Positions 17,011-25,991 of a stretch of 64,000 nucleotides of DNA are shown here, in pieces (the first letter of the stretch is position 1; the number at the start of each line of letters is the position of its first letter). Origin of the DNA: Njordibacter sp028825405 (lineage in GTDB: Bacteria > Pseudomonadota > Gammaproteobacteria > Pseudomonadales > Balneatricaceae); NCBI RefSeq assembly GCF_047730065.1, contig NZ_CP159829.1:1116001-1180000 (forward strand), written 5' to 3'. The position numbers were made by a program, and so were the translations under genes. The notes beneath the pieces were generated by a model that did not search any database, was not told the origin of the DNA, and was given only the letters and a program-made list of their open reading frames with translations.

Positions 17011-18834
17011 ATGAGCCTAGAAGCGCTCACTTATACTTTTGTCGTCGGATCGTTTGTTATTTATATCGCTATTGCTTTTTGGAGCAGAGCGTCAAGTACA
17101 CAAGAATTCTATGTTGCTGGGGGTGGAGTCACACCTTTAGCCAATGGCATGGCCACGGCTGCGGATTGGATGTCAGCCGCGTCATTTATTTCTTTAGCAG
17201 GAATTGTCTCTTTTGCTGGCTATGACGCTAGTGGTTATATTATGGGTTGGACGGGTGGCTATGTTCTGTTGGCGCTTTTGTTGGCCCCTTATTTGCGTAA
17301 ATTTGGTAAATTCACTATTCCTGATTTTGTAGGTGATCGTTATTACTCAGGAGTTGCAAGAGTGGTGGCCGTGATTTGTGTGATGTTTATCTCTTTTACA
17401 TACATCTCCGGGCAAATGCGGGGTACGGGTATCGTATTCTCGCGCTTCTTGCAGGTAGAAATTGATACGGGCATCATGATCGGCATGGCAGTCGTGTTTG
17501 TGTATGCCGTGTTAGGGGGTATGAAAGGTATAACTTATACCCAAGTGGCTCAGTATTGTGTCATGATTTTTGCCTTTACAGTGCCTGCACTGTTTTTAAC
17601 CTTTTCAATGACTGGACATTTATTGCCTCAAACTGGACTGGGTGCGACTTTAAATAATGGCATGTCAGTTTTAGACCACCTTGATGGTTTAGTTACAGAA
17701 TTGGGGTTTGCAAGCTTTACCGAAGGAAGTAAAAGTAAAGTTGATATGTTTTTTATCACCGCTGCATTGATGTTCGGCACGGCGGGATTACCCCACGTGA
17801 TCGTGCGCTTTTTTACTGTTCCTAGGGTCAGAGATGCGCGTATATCGGCCGCTTGGGCGCTTGTTTTTATTGCCATTCTTTACTCGTCCATACCTGCCGT
17901 AGCCGCTTTTGGTCGAATCAATCTGATCGAAACTGTAAATGGTGCTGATAACTTAGGCACGCCCTACGAAGAAATGCCCCAGTGGTTTAAAAAATGGGAA
18001 AATGCAGGTTTAATTGCTTGGTATGATCATAATGCCGACGGTCGGACCCAGTATGCTGCGGGAGATGCCTTTACGGGACGTCAACATAAACCTATTTATT
18101 GGGGCGCTGCAGAAGACAAAGTGGCGCGCAATTTTCATTTTAATCAAAGACACGTGGTGAATCCAAGTTCCGGCGAATTTGACCCAAACGTCCAACCCTT
18201 TGCTAATGAAATTTATGTTGATCCAGACATTATGGTGCTGGCCAATCCAGAAATAGCTGAACTACCAGACTGGGTTATAGCCCTCATCGCAGCGGGGGCC
18301 ATGGCGGCAGCCTTGTCCACAGCTGCTGGATTGCTGCTAGTAATAGCAACGTCTGTGTCTCACGACTTATTGAAAAAAACCATTAGGCCTCAAATTACTG
18401 ACAAACAAGAACTTCTGGCAGCGCGCTTAGCTGCCATGGTGGCAGTGCTAGTTGCTGGTTATTTGGGAATGCATCCACCTGATTATGTGGCTGCCGTGGT
18501 GGCTTTGGCATTTGGCTTAGCTTGCGCTTCGTTCTTTCCAGCCATTATTATGGGGATCTTTTATCAGAGGATGAATAAATACGGGGCCATAAGTGGTATG
18601 TTAGTGGGCCTGATCTCCACCATAAGTTATATCGTATACTTTAAGTTTTTGGGTGGTGAGCCGGAACATTGGCTAATGGGTATTTCACCAGAAGGGTTTG
18701 GTGCTTTAGGAATGGTGTTGAACTTTATTGTGGCCTATTTAGTGGCGCACTTAACACCAGAACCGCCCAAACATATTCAACAAATTGTGCAAAATATTCG
18801 TGTGCCGCGCAATAGTGGCTCTGCATATTATTGA
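17011..18834 (+). CDS. Sodium:solute symporter, VC_2705 subfamily (ActP-related)
   Basis: A 607-residue polytopic transporter of the SSS family. Core features are FYVAGGGVTPLANGMATAAD in the first helices, the TAADWMSAASFISLAG block, the QMRGTGIVFSRFL stretch and the sodium-site helix AAALSTAAGLLLVIATSVSHD. A hydrophilic loop of about 110 residues (roughly 305-415), usual for this subfamily, carries an EF-hand-like DHNADG (Asp339, Asn341, Asp343). The subfamily is linked to acetate or other short organic acids by its constant neighbours (DUF4212, Acs, CrbS). The actual substrate cannot be read from the sequence. An AGGAATTC site precedes the ATG. Confidence 0.88.
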   Translation: MSLEALTYTFVVGSFVIYIAIAFWSRASSTQEFYVAGGGVTPLANGMATAADWMSAASFISLAGIVSFAGYDASGYIMGWTGGYVLLALLLAPYLRKFGKFTIPDFVGDRYYSGVARVVAVICVMFISFTYISGQMRGTGIVFSRFLQVEIDTGIMIGMAVVFVYAVLGGMKGITYTQVAQYCVMIFAFTVPALFLTFSMTGHLLPQTGLGATLNNGMSVLDHLDGLVTELGFASFTEGSKSKVDMFFITAALMFGTAGLPHVIVRFFTVPRVRDARISAAWALVFIAILYSSIPAVAAFGRINLIETVNGADNLGTPYEEMPQWFKKWENAGLIAWYDHNADGRTQYAAGDAFTGRQHKPIYWGAAEDKVARNFHFNQRHVVNPSSGEFDPNVQPFANEIYVDPDIMVLANPEIAELPDWVIALIAAGAMAAALSTAAGLLLVIATSVSHDLLKKTIRPQITDKQELLAARLAAMVAVLVAGYLGMHPPDYVAAVVALAFGLACASFFPAIIMGIFYQRMNKYGAISGMLVGLISTISYIVYFKFLGGEPEHWLMGISPEGFGALGMVLNFIVAYLVAHLTPEPPKHIQQIVQNIRVPRNSGSAYY

Positions 18835-18872
18835 TCAATGGAGTGGTTTTTATAGGTGTTTTATGATAAATC

Positions 18873-20702
18873 ATGCACGCTAGTAACGCTTTTAATGCGG
18901 ATGTCTTGCCGTTTAATTTGCTAGACGAGGACGAGTACAGCCTATTGCAAGATAATCTTGATATAGCGTATTACCAAGCTAGTGAAGTGATTATTAGCAC
19001 GGGTGATGTGCCTGAAGGGTTGTACATTATTCTCAAAGGCTGCGTCAGCGAATTAGATGTTAAAAATGCAGACCAGCGCCGTGGGCACACGTTTGTGCAC
19101 TATACTAATGATGACTATTTCGGAGCTTGGTCGGCCCTGCGTGGCTCTGCAATTCATGATTTCATTGCCGATGAAGAAACTATTTGTTACATCCTTCCTA
19201 CAAAAATATTGTTGGACCTTATTTTTCGTAATCCTCACTTTGGTGATTTTTTCAACAAAAATCTGTCACTAAAAAACGAGTTGTTAGAACAAAAAAATGA
19301 TTCACTAAATATGACCGAGTTTATGCTTGCACGCATAGACAGTTCCTGTATGCGAGATGCTTCATTATTGCCCCATGGTTCGAGTTTAGAAGATGCCACT
19401 CGTTTTATGAATGAGCAGCAAGTTGATTGTGCGCTAGTGCAGCGTGGCAAGCGATATGGCATGGTGACTGGGACAGACTTATTAAACGCAATTGTGTTGG
19501 ACAAACTTCCTGTTACCACCGATGTGCAAGCCATCGCAAACTATCGATTGATTACGGTCGAATCTGGAGATTACCTTTTTAATGCACTTATTTTGATGAC
19601 ATTGCACCAAATTGACCGAGTGGTGGTAATGCAAAGTTCTGAATTGCATGGCATTATTGATTTAGCAGACACTTTAAGTTATTTTTCTAGTCATTCGCAT
19701 GTGGTGGGATTGCGGATCGAACGCGCGACAAGTATTGACGAACTTAAGGCAGCAGCGGGGGATATGGGCAACTTAATTCGTTCACTTTATGCCCAAGGCG
19801 TTAAAGTTCGCTTCGCCATGGATTTACTGGCCGCCCTTAACCAACGTTTGATGGCGAAGTTATTTAATCTTGTCGTTCCTGAAAGTGTGCTGCCCCATGT
19901 GTGTTTAGTGATGATGGGCAGTGAAGGCCGAGGTGAACAGATTGTTAGAATTGACCAAGACAATGGCCTGATTATACGTGACAGCCTAGATTGGCCTGAA
20001 TGCCAACAAACCATGGAGTATTATACTCAAACCCTAGTAGATCTGGGTTATCCAAGGTGCCCTGGACAGGTTATGGTGAATAATCCATTTTGGGTGCAAC
20101 CCTTGAGTGAATGGACTCAGCGCATGCGTGATTGGGTTGCTAAGGCTGACAGTGACAGTTTACTTAATTTAGCTATATCAATAGATGCACATGCAGTGGC
20201 TGGTAATAAAGCCTTATTTAAGACCAGTCGCAACTGGTTATTAAGGGAATTACAGCAACAACAACGATTTTTAACATCTTTTGCGGAAGTGGCCCTAGTG
20301 TTTGAAACACCTTTGAACTTTATGGGTGGAATTAGAGATAGAGCGGCGGGAATTGATGTTAAAAAGGGTGGTATTTTCCCCATAGTCCACGGAGTGAGAG
20401 TTTTAGCAATGCAATATCAGGTCGCCGAAACTAATACTTACAAACGTATTGAAAGCTTAATTAAACTGGGTGTATTGCCCCCACGTTTAGCTAGCGAGTT
20501 GATGGAGTCTTTTTCAATATTGCAATGGTTCCGTTTGGCCCACCATTTGCAACAACAAGAGCAAGATTGCACGCCTGAAGAATTGAATAACGATATCAAT
20601 TTAGAGTCCTTGGATCGTTTAGAAAAAGATTTGTTGAGGCAGTCACTTCAAGTCGTTAAAGATTTTAAGAAACACCTATCTTTGAGGTATCGTCTAGGTT
20701 GA
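18873..20702 (+). CDS. CNB-CBS-DUF294 nucleotidyltransferase-like protein
   Basis: A 609-residue cytosolic protein. The cyclic-nucleotide-binding-like fold covers about residues 10-130 (GDVPEGLYIILKGCVSELDV). A CBS pair follows at about 155-270. The DUF294 nucleotidyltransferase domain is at about 300-440, with MGSEGRGEQIVRIDQDNGLI holding the GS-R-EQ and DxD residues of the fold. The DUF294 C-terminal helical domain ends the protein. This architecture is regularly found beside the DUF4212/symporter pair and may regulate the transporter or signal energy state. The modified target is unknown. It sits 38 bp downstream of the symporter and overlaps or abuts the exonuclease gene. Confidence 0.85.
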   Translation: MHASNAFNADVLPFNLLDEDEYSLLQDNLDIAYYQASEVIISTGDVPEGLYIILKGCVSELDVKNADQRRGHTFVHYTNDDYFGAWSALRGSAIHDFIADEETICYILPTKILLDLIFRNPHFGDFFNKNLSLKNELLEQKNDSLNMTEFMLARIDSSCMRDASLLPHGSSLEDATRFMNEQQVDCALVQRGKRYGMVTGTDLLNAIVLDKLPVTTDVQAIANYRLITVESGDYLFNALILMTLHQIDRVVVMQSSELHGIIDLADTLSYFSSHSHVVGLRIERATSIDELKAAAGDMGNLIRSLYAQGVKVRFAMDLLAALNQRLMAKLFNLVVPESVLPHVCLVMMGSEGRGEQIVRIDQDNGLIIRDSLDWPECQQTMEYYTQTLVDLGYPRCPGQVMVNNPFWVQPLSEWTQRMRDWVAKADSDSLLNLAISIDAHAVAGNKALFKTSRNWLLRELQQQQRFLTSFAEVALVFETPLNFMGGIRDRAAGIDVKKGGIFPIVHGVRVLAMQYQVAETNTYKRIESLIKLGVLPPRLASELMESFSILQWFRLAHHLQQQEQDCTPEELNNDINLESLDRLEKDLLRQSLQVVKDFKKHLSLRYRLG

Positions 20703-20707
20703 CAGTT

Positions 20708-21340
20708 ATGATGATTAAGCGACGGTTACGCCGTGTTAAAGATGTTTGGAAGGTGCGTCAACTCAAGAGTGGTTGGGAGCATCTATTTCAGCACTACTAT
20801 GGCAAAGAACTGGTATCTTTGGATATTGAGACCACGAGCTTAGATGTTTCTAAAGCACAGATATTGTCCATCGGAGCGGTGGTGATTAAAGGCAACCGTG
20901 TTTTGAGTAGTGAAAAATTGTCCCTAACCTTGTCTCCACCCAAAGACTTACCAAAAGACTCTGTAAAAATTCACAAGCTGCGCCGTATCGACCTCAATGA
21001 AGGTTTGCCTGTAGCCGAAGCGATAGAAAAACTGCTTAAATTTATAGGTAATCGCCCGATTGTAGGGTATAACATAGCCTATGATTTAGCTGTTTTAGAT
21101 CGATATGTAAGACCCCTATTTGACTTCGGTATGCCTAATCGATGTGTTGATGTGATGGACTTGTATCGAAAGAAAAAGCAACTTTCTGGTAGTGTAGATT
21201 GCCAGATTAACTTATCTTTCGAAGCTATCGCTAAAGGTTTAGACGTACCTGTCCTAGGCCGGCATACGGCCCTTGGGGATGCGATTACTACGGCTATCAT
21301 TTTTGTGCGCTTAAATTCTTCGGTCGGCCTGGTTAAATAA
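20708..21340 (+). CDS. DnaQ-like 3'-5' exonuclease
   Basis: A 210-residue exonuclease of the DEDDh class. Exo I is LVSLDIETTSLD (Asp and Glu of DxE), Exo II is VGYNIAYDLAVLDRYV (Asp), and Exo III is GRHTALGDAITTA (His and Asp). All catalytic positions are present. The N-terminal ~35 residues are basic (IKRRLRRVKDVWKVRQLKSG). I start at the ATG at 20708. A TTG at 20699 in frame would overlap the upstream stop. The gene is the conserved last member of the acetate-symporter cluster in related bacteria; why a nuclease belongs there is unknown. Confidence 0.87.
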   Translation: MMIKRRLRRVKDVWKVRQLKSGWEHLFQHYYGKELVSLDIETTSLDVSKAQILSIGAVVIKGNRVLSSEKLSLTLSPPKDLPKDSVKIHKLRRIDLNEGLPVAEAIEKLLKFIGNRPIVGYNIAYDLAVLDRYVRPLFDFGMPNRCVDVMDLYRKKKQLSGSVDCQINLSFEAIAKGLDVPVLGRHTALGDAITTAIIFVRLNSSVGLVK

Positions 21341-21397
21341 TGTTGAATGGACCTTGTGGAGAGGCTATTTAAATCCGCTTAGCTTTCACTTACACTG

Positions 21398-21430
21398 GGT
21401 ATAAGACAGGTATAAGACCAGTATTACTGA
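21398..21430. repeat. Three 11-bp tandem units upstream of STAS gene
   Basis: GGTATAAGACA, GGTATAAGACC and AGTATTACTGA follow each other without gap; the first two differ at one base. They lie in the gap between the exonuclease gene and the chemosensory operon. It is followed by a further loose repeat of TTAATTTGG words (about 21449-21467). Confidence 0.65.
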
Positions 21431-21496
21431 TCAGCCCAAGTATAGTTTAATTTGGGTTAATTTGGTTTGATAGATTAATCAGTGAAGGGGCATGTT

Positions 21497-21769
21497 ATGG
21501 CTAGCAGTGCGACCATACAGTTGGATGCTGAATTAACCATCGCGCAAGTAGAAGTTTGGCTCAAGCGTTTGCTAACTGAGACACCAGCGGATAATGAGAT
21601 GATGATAGATGCATCTGATTTAGTGAGAGTTGATGCGGCAGGTCTACAGCTACTATTAGCATTTAAAAAGAGTTGTGCTGCAAAAAATGTGGCAGTCGCC
21701 TTATTTAATGTTCCCAAAAATATCCAAGAACTCATTAGAGTGTCAGGCCTAACTCAGGAACTGGGTTAA
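21497..21769 (+). CDS. STAS-domain protein of chemosensory operon
   Basis: A 90-residue single STAS domain, the fold of anti-sigma-factor antagonists. The core motif reads MMIDASDLVRVDAAGLQLLL. In phosphorylatable relatives the residue before the second conserved Gly-Leu is Ser or Thr; here it is Ala (DAAG), so the classical phosphorylation switch is probably absent. The ATG at 21497 is preceded by GAAGGGG at good spacing; an earlier in-frame GTG at 21482 would fall upstream of that site. It is the first gene of the cheY-cheA-cheW-cheR-cheD-cheB set. Its role there is not established. Confidence 0.8.
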   Translation: MASSATIQLDAELTIAQVEVWLKRLLTETPADNEMMIDASDLVRVDAAGLQLLLAFKKSCAAKNVAVALFNVPKNIQELIRVSGLTQELG

Positions 21770-21865
21770 ATGATCTAAATTAGAGTCTTTGATTACATAG
21801 CAAGGGCATGATAAGTTTTGTAACATGGAATAAAAATTACTTTATCTTTTAGTGGAGTTATATTG

Positions 21866-22228
21866 ATGACGAAAATACTGGCAGTAGACGATTCTGCGTC
21901 AATGCGCCAGATGGTGGTGTTTACCCTACAAAGTGTTGGTTATGAAGTTGTGGAGGCTGCTGATGGACAGCAGGCGCTTGATATTGCTGAGGGTACAACC
22001 TTTGATCTGGTCTTAAGTGACGTCAATATGCCTGTGATGGATGGAATCCAGTTAGTAAAGCAACTGCGTCAGCTAGAAGCTTATAAGTACACTCCCATTC
22101 TGATGTTAACCACAGAAACATCAGGGGATAAGAAAATGGCTGGAAAAGGAGCTGGAGCCACGGGCTGGGTGGTCAAACCATTTAATCCTGATAAGCTACT
22201 AGCAACGATTAAAAAAGTCATAGGTTAA
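21866..22228 (+). CDS. cheY: CheY-like response regulator
   Basis: A 120-residue stand-alone receiver. Visible residues are the acidic pair in LAVDDSASMRQ, phospho-acceptor Asp52 in LVLSDVNMPVMDG, the conserved Thr in LMLTTETSG and the Lys in GWVVKPFNPDKL. The block MAGKGAGATGWVVKPF is typical of CheY proteins in CheD-containing chemosensory operons. No output domain is present. It would receive phosphate from the CheA encoded 76 bp downstream and act on a motor or another target. I start at the ATG at 21866, behind GTGGAG. Confidence 0.88.
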   Translation: MTKILAVDDSASMRQMVVFTLQSVGYEVVEAADGQQALDIAEGTTFDLVLSDVNMPVMDGIQLVKQLRQLEAYKYTPILMLTTETSGDKKMAGKGAGATGWVVKPFNPDKLLATIKKVIG

Positions 22229-22304
22229 GTGTTTTTAGAGTTCAAACGTCAGGCTAGGGTGTGTAATTTCAGCGCCAACAACAAGTCAGTAAAAGGGTTA
22301 TGAC

Positions 22305-24554
22305 ATGAGTATTGATCTGAGCCAATTCCATGCAGTGTTCTTTGAGGAAAGTTTTGAAGGCCTTGAATTGATGGAAGCTGCCCTGCTTGATTTAGACATA
22401 GATAACCCCGACAGTGAACAAATTAATGCTATTTTCCGGGCTGCCCATTCAATTAAAGGTGGCAGTGGGACCTTTGGATTTGTCCAGGTTTCTGAATTTA
22501 CTCATATTTTAGAAACTTTATTAGACAAAGTCCGTGATGGTGGCCATGCGATAAACGCAGATGGCATTGAGCTTTTTTTGCAATCAGTTGATTGTTTAAG
22601 GGGTCTACTTGAGGCTTTGCAAGCTGAACAAGAACCAGATTTGCAGCGTGCTAATCAATTGGCTACGGTCTTTCAAGCTGTGTTGGATGGTGCAACTTAC
22701 GCTGATAGCTCGAGTCAAGTAAACGCCAATCCACCTCAAGACAATGAGATTAACGAGGTTCTTGGGCCTGGACTGCCCGCCACCCCAGAGGCAGAAAACC
22801 TTGGAACTGTGCGCCAACAAATTGGCTTTACGATAGACTTTAAACCTGACACAGACATGCTTAAAGGTGGTAATGACCCAGTGCGCATGTTGCGTGAGTT
22901 AGCTACGTTAGGGGAAATAAAAACGACCTTAGATGCTAGTGAGCTTCCACCATTAGAGTCTTTGGTAGTGGATAATTGTTATGTGTCTTGGCATATAGAA
23001 CTCATTACAAGCTGCAAAATTGATGATGTTGAAGAAGTGTTTGAGTGGGTGGAGGATGAATGTGAGTTGTCCATTACACCGATTATGGCCGATGCACCCA
23101 ACGTTGGTAATAATCAGTCTGAAGATGCACAATCCAACTCTAATGCACAAGCTGCTGACACCACGGGCCAGCGTTTGGTGATGCCTTCTGGACCGCTGCC
23201 GAGTCTGGATGAATTGCAACTGCCCAGTCCTGCAGTGCCAAAATCTTCTGAGGCTGCGCATCCAATCGAGTCACCAGTCCAAGAAGCAATCAAAACCCCT
23301 GTTGAAGCAAAGCCTGCTAAAGCGAAGCCTGCTAAAGTAGAATCGAGTTCGATACGGGTTGGAATTGATAAAGTGGATAGCCTCATTAATCTCGTTGGAG
23401 AATTAGTAATTACTCAGTCAATGCTAGGCCAGATGGGTTCTGCAAGTGATAGTATTGATGAAGAAAATATTGGTCATTTACGTGAAGGCTTGGTGCAGTT
23501 AGAACAAAATACACGAGAGTTACAAGACAGTGTAATGCGTATCAGGATGTTACCTATTAGCTTTACCTTTAATCGTTTACCCCGCATGGTGAGAGACATC
23601 AGCCTTCAGTTAGGTAAACAAGTCCAGCTAGAGTTAAGTGGTGAAAATACAGAACTTGATAAAACGGTGATGGAAAAAATAAGTGATCCAATGGTGCATT
23701 TAATACGCAATGCTTTGGATCATGGTATTGAGATGCCAGAAGTACGTAAAGCTGCAGGTAAGCCAGAACTGGGTACCATTGCCCTAAACGCCTTTCATCA
23801 AGGGGGCAGTATTGTTATTGAAATGACAGATGATGGCGGTGGTATTGACACAGAGCGCCTTCTGGCTAAGGCTCGAGGCAATGGGCTGATAGGTGAATCA
23901 GAGCTATTAACCCAAGACCAGAAGTTAGAACTTCTGTTTGCACCTGGACTTTCAACTTCCGAGCAAGTGAGTGATTTATCAGGCCGTGGTGTAGGTATGG
24001 ACGTGGTACGGCGCAATATTCAGGAACTCAATGGTTCAGTGGAAGTGTCAACAGAAATAGGCAAGGGGAGTACGTTTCGTATTCGTTTACCCTTGACCTT
24101 GGCTATCTTAGATGGCCAGTTAGTCACAGTTGCTGACCAGACTTATATATTTCCGCTTGTGTCTATTAGTGAATCTTTGCAGATTGATGGGGCTAAGGTG
24201 AATAATTTGGCTGGCGGCAGTGACGTTTATAGTTTGCGGGAAGAGTATATCCCCATTCTTCGTTTAGATCGATTGTTTGGCTTGCGTCAGGGTGAAGCTG
24301 TTTTGGATGGTAGTTTGCTGGTGGTCATTGAATCTGAAGGTCAAAAAATTGGTGTTGTGGTCGATGAATTACTGGCACAGCAACAAGTAGTTATTAAAAG
24401 TTTGGAAGATAATTACATACGTGTTCTTGGTGTTTCAGGAGCCACTATTTTGGGCGATGGTAATGTGGCAATGATCATAGATGCCGTGGGTTTGTCGAGC
24501 CTAGCAGGTAAAGATATTGCAGCTGCAAAAAAACTGACAGACGCAGCGGCTTAG
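22305..24554 (+). CDS. cheA: Chemotaxis histidine kinase CheA
   Basis: A 749-residue CheA. P1/HPt domain: His48 in FRAAHSIKGGSGTFGF. A central region (about 165-255, FTIDFKPDTDMLKGGNDPVR) takes the place of P2, followed by a Pro/Ala/Lys linker with two copies of AKPAK near residues 335-345. P3 dimerisation starts at about residue 350 (SIRVGIDKVDSLINLVGELV). P4 ATPase has the N box in HLIRNALDHGIE and G boxes in DDGGGID and GRGVGMDVV. P5, the CheW-like domain, covers about 610-740. It autophosphorylates and feeds CheY and CheB. AAAAGGG precedes the ATG. Confidence 0.95.
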   Translation: MSIDLSQFHAVFFEESFEGLELMEAALLDLDIDNPDSEQINAIFRAAHSIKGGSGTFGFVQVSEFTHILETLLDKVRDGGHAINADGIELFLQSVDCLRGLLEALQAEQEPDLQRANQLATVFQAVLDGATYADSSSQVNANPPQDNEINEVLGPGLPATPEAENLGTVRQQIGFTIDFKPDTDMLKGGNDPVRMLRELATLGEIKTTLDASELPPLESLVVDNCYVSWHIELITSCKIDDVEEVFEWVEDECELSITPIMADAPNVGNNQSEDAQSNSNAQAADTTGQRLVMPSGPLPSLDELQLPSPAVPKSSEAAHPIESPVQEAIKTPVEAKPAKAKPAKVESSSIRVGIDKVDSLINLVGELVITQSMLGQMGSASDSIDEENIGHLREGLVQLEQNTRELQDSVMRIRMLPISFTFNRLPRMVRDISLQLGKQVQLELSGENTELDKTVMEKISDPMVHLIRNALDHGIEMPEVRKAAGKPELGTIALNAFHQGGSIVIEMTDDGGGIDTERLLAKARGNGLIGESELLTQDQKLELLFAPGLSTSEQVSDLSGRGVGMDVVRRNIQELNGSVEVSTEIGKGSTFRIRLPLTLAILDGQLVTVADQTYIFPLVSISESLQIDGAKVNNLAGGSDVYSLREEYIPILRLDRLFGLRQGEAVLDGSLLVVIESEGQKIGVVVDELLAQQQVVIKSLEDNYIRVLGVSGATILGDGNVAMIIDAVGLSSLAGKDIAAAKKLTDAAA

Positions 24555-24564
24555 GAGAAGGTCA

Positions 24565-25095
24565 ATGAGTTCTGCCGAACAACAAGACGCAAAAAATGGA
24601 TTACAACAAACCCTTGCTAACGGAAATCAGCCAAGTGCACAAGATTTTGCAGATCAGCAGCAATACCTTACCTTTTTAATGCAAGACGAAGAGTATGGTA
24701 TCGATATCCTTAATGTGCAGGAAATCCGTGGTTGGGGCAATGTCTCGCCTATTCCCAACGCTCCTAATTACGTCAGTGGGGTCATAAACCTGCGAGGTGC
24801 CATAGTGCCTGTGATTGACTTGCGGATGCTGTTTCATCTATCAGATTCTAATTATGATGAAAATACAGTAGTGATTGTACTGAAAGTCAGCACTGAAAAA
24901 GTTAATCGCATTATGGGTATCGTAGTTGACGCTGTTTCAGATGTGTTTTCCTTACTACCCGCTGACAAACAACCCCCACCGAGTGTCAATCGAAATTTTA
25001 GCCATGACTTTATCGAGGGCTTGACTGAAGTGAAGGGAAAAATGGTCATTCTTTTAGACAGTGAGCGATTATTGCACTTGGAAAATAACCTTTAA
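24565..25095 (+). CDS. cheW: Chemotaxis coupling protein CheW
   Basis: A 176-residue CheW with an extra polar N-terminal segment of about 30 residues rich in Gln and Asn. The CheW fold follows (YLTFLMQDEEYGIDILNVQE, then IPNAPNYVSGVINLRGAIVP, with the conserved NLRG). It links receptors to CheA. It starts 10 bp after the cheA stop behind a strong GGAGAAGG site, so the two are clearly in one operon. Confidence 0.93.
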   Translation: MSSAEQQDAKNGLQQTLANGNQPSAQDFADQQQYLTFLMQDEEYGIDILNVQEIRGWGNVSPIPNAPNYVSGVINLRGAIVPVIDLRMLFHLSDSNYDENTVVIVLKVSTEKVNRIMGIVVDAVSDVFSLLPADKQPPPSVNRNFSHDFIEGLTEVKGKMVILLDSERLLHLENNL

Positions 25096-25130
25096 CTTTT
25101 CCATAAGTTAGGCCAACGAAGAAGATAAAT

Positions 25131-25991
25131 GTGAAGCACCTGACTAAAGACACACCCCGAATAAGTGCGAATGCCCGTGAATTCGAAATGTCAAAAAAGA
25201 ACTTCAATATGATTAGCGAAGTCATTTATAAACATTCGGGTATCGTATTAAAAGACATTAAAGAAGATATGGTTTATAGCCGACTTTCTAGGCGCATTCG
25301 TCAAACCCGATGCCAAGGATTCGATGATTACTTAAGCTTGGCTCTAAGGCGAGAGGGGTCTGAATTTGTTCACTTCATTAATGCGATTACTACTAATTTA
25401 ACCTCTTTTTTCCGCGAATCTCATCATTTTGATTTCATTAAAAACACAGCCATACCTGAATGGATCTCTGACACCCAAAGAAAAAAACTAAGAATTTGGT
25501 CAGCAGGAAGTTCTACTGGAGAGGAAGCCTATTCCATTGCTATCACCCTAAGTGAAAACATACCCAAGCACTGGGATGTAAAAATATTGGCTACAGACAT
25601 CGACACCAATGTCGTTGTGAAAGGTCAAACTGGGGTCTATGTAGAGGAGCGTTTAAGCAATCTGAGTTCGAAATTGGTGTCAAAACACTTTGACAAAGTG
25701 GCCATTGATGGTGCGACAAAGATGCAAGTTAGAAAAAGTTTACGGGATATTACTTTTTTTAAACCCCTTAATCTTTTGCAAGACTGGCCTATGACTGGAC
25801 TTTTTGAAATGATTTTTTGTCGTAATGTAGTCATCTACTTTGACAAACCGACGCAAAAGATTTTATTTAATCGGTTTGCTGATCTGTTAGCTCCAGGTGG
25901 TTATTTAGTGATTGGTCACTCTGAAAGTATGTATAAATTATCAGATCGCTTTACCTCCATAGGCAATACAGTGTATCGGAAAGTGAAATGA
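25131..25991 (+). CDS. cheR: Chemotaxis protein methyltransferase CheR
   Basis: A 286-residue CheR, which methylates receptor glutamates using S-adenosylmethionine. The N-terminal helical domain covers about residues 18-85. The methyltransferase domain includes TTNLTSFFRESHHF, the SAM-binding stretch IWSAGSSTGEEAYSIA, ILATDIDTNVV and FCRNVVIYF. The start is the GTG at 25131, behind GAAGAAG. It overlaps cheD by 4 bp (ATGA). No receptor gene lies in the window, so its substrates are encoded elsewhere. Confidence 0.93.
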   Translation: MKHLTKDTPRISANAREFEMSKKNFNMISEVIYKHSGIVLKDIKEDMVYSRLSRRIRQTRCQGFDDYLSLALRREGSEFVHFINAITTNLTSFFRESHHFDFIKNTAIPEWISDTQRKKLRIWSAGSSTGEEAYSIAITLSENIPKHWDVKILATDIDTNVVVKGQTGVYVEERLSNLSSKLVSKHFDKVAIDGATKMQVRKSLRDITFFKPLNLLQDWPMTGLFEMIFCRNVVIYFDKPTQKILFNRFADLLAPGGYLVIGHSESMYKLSDRFTSIGNTVYRKVK

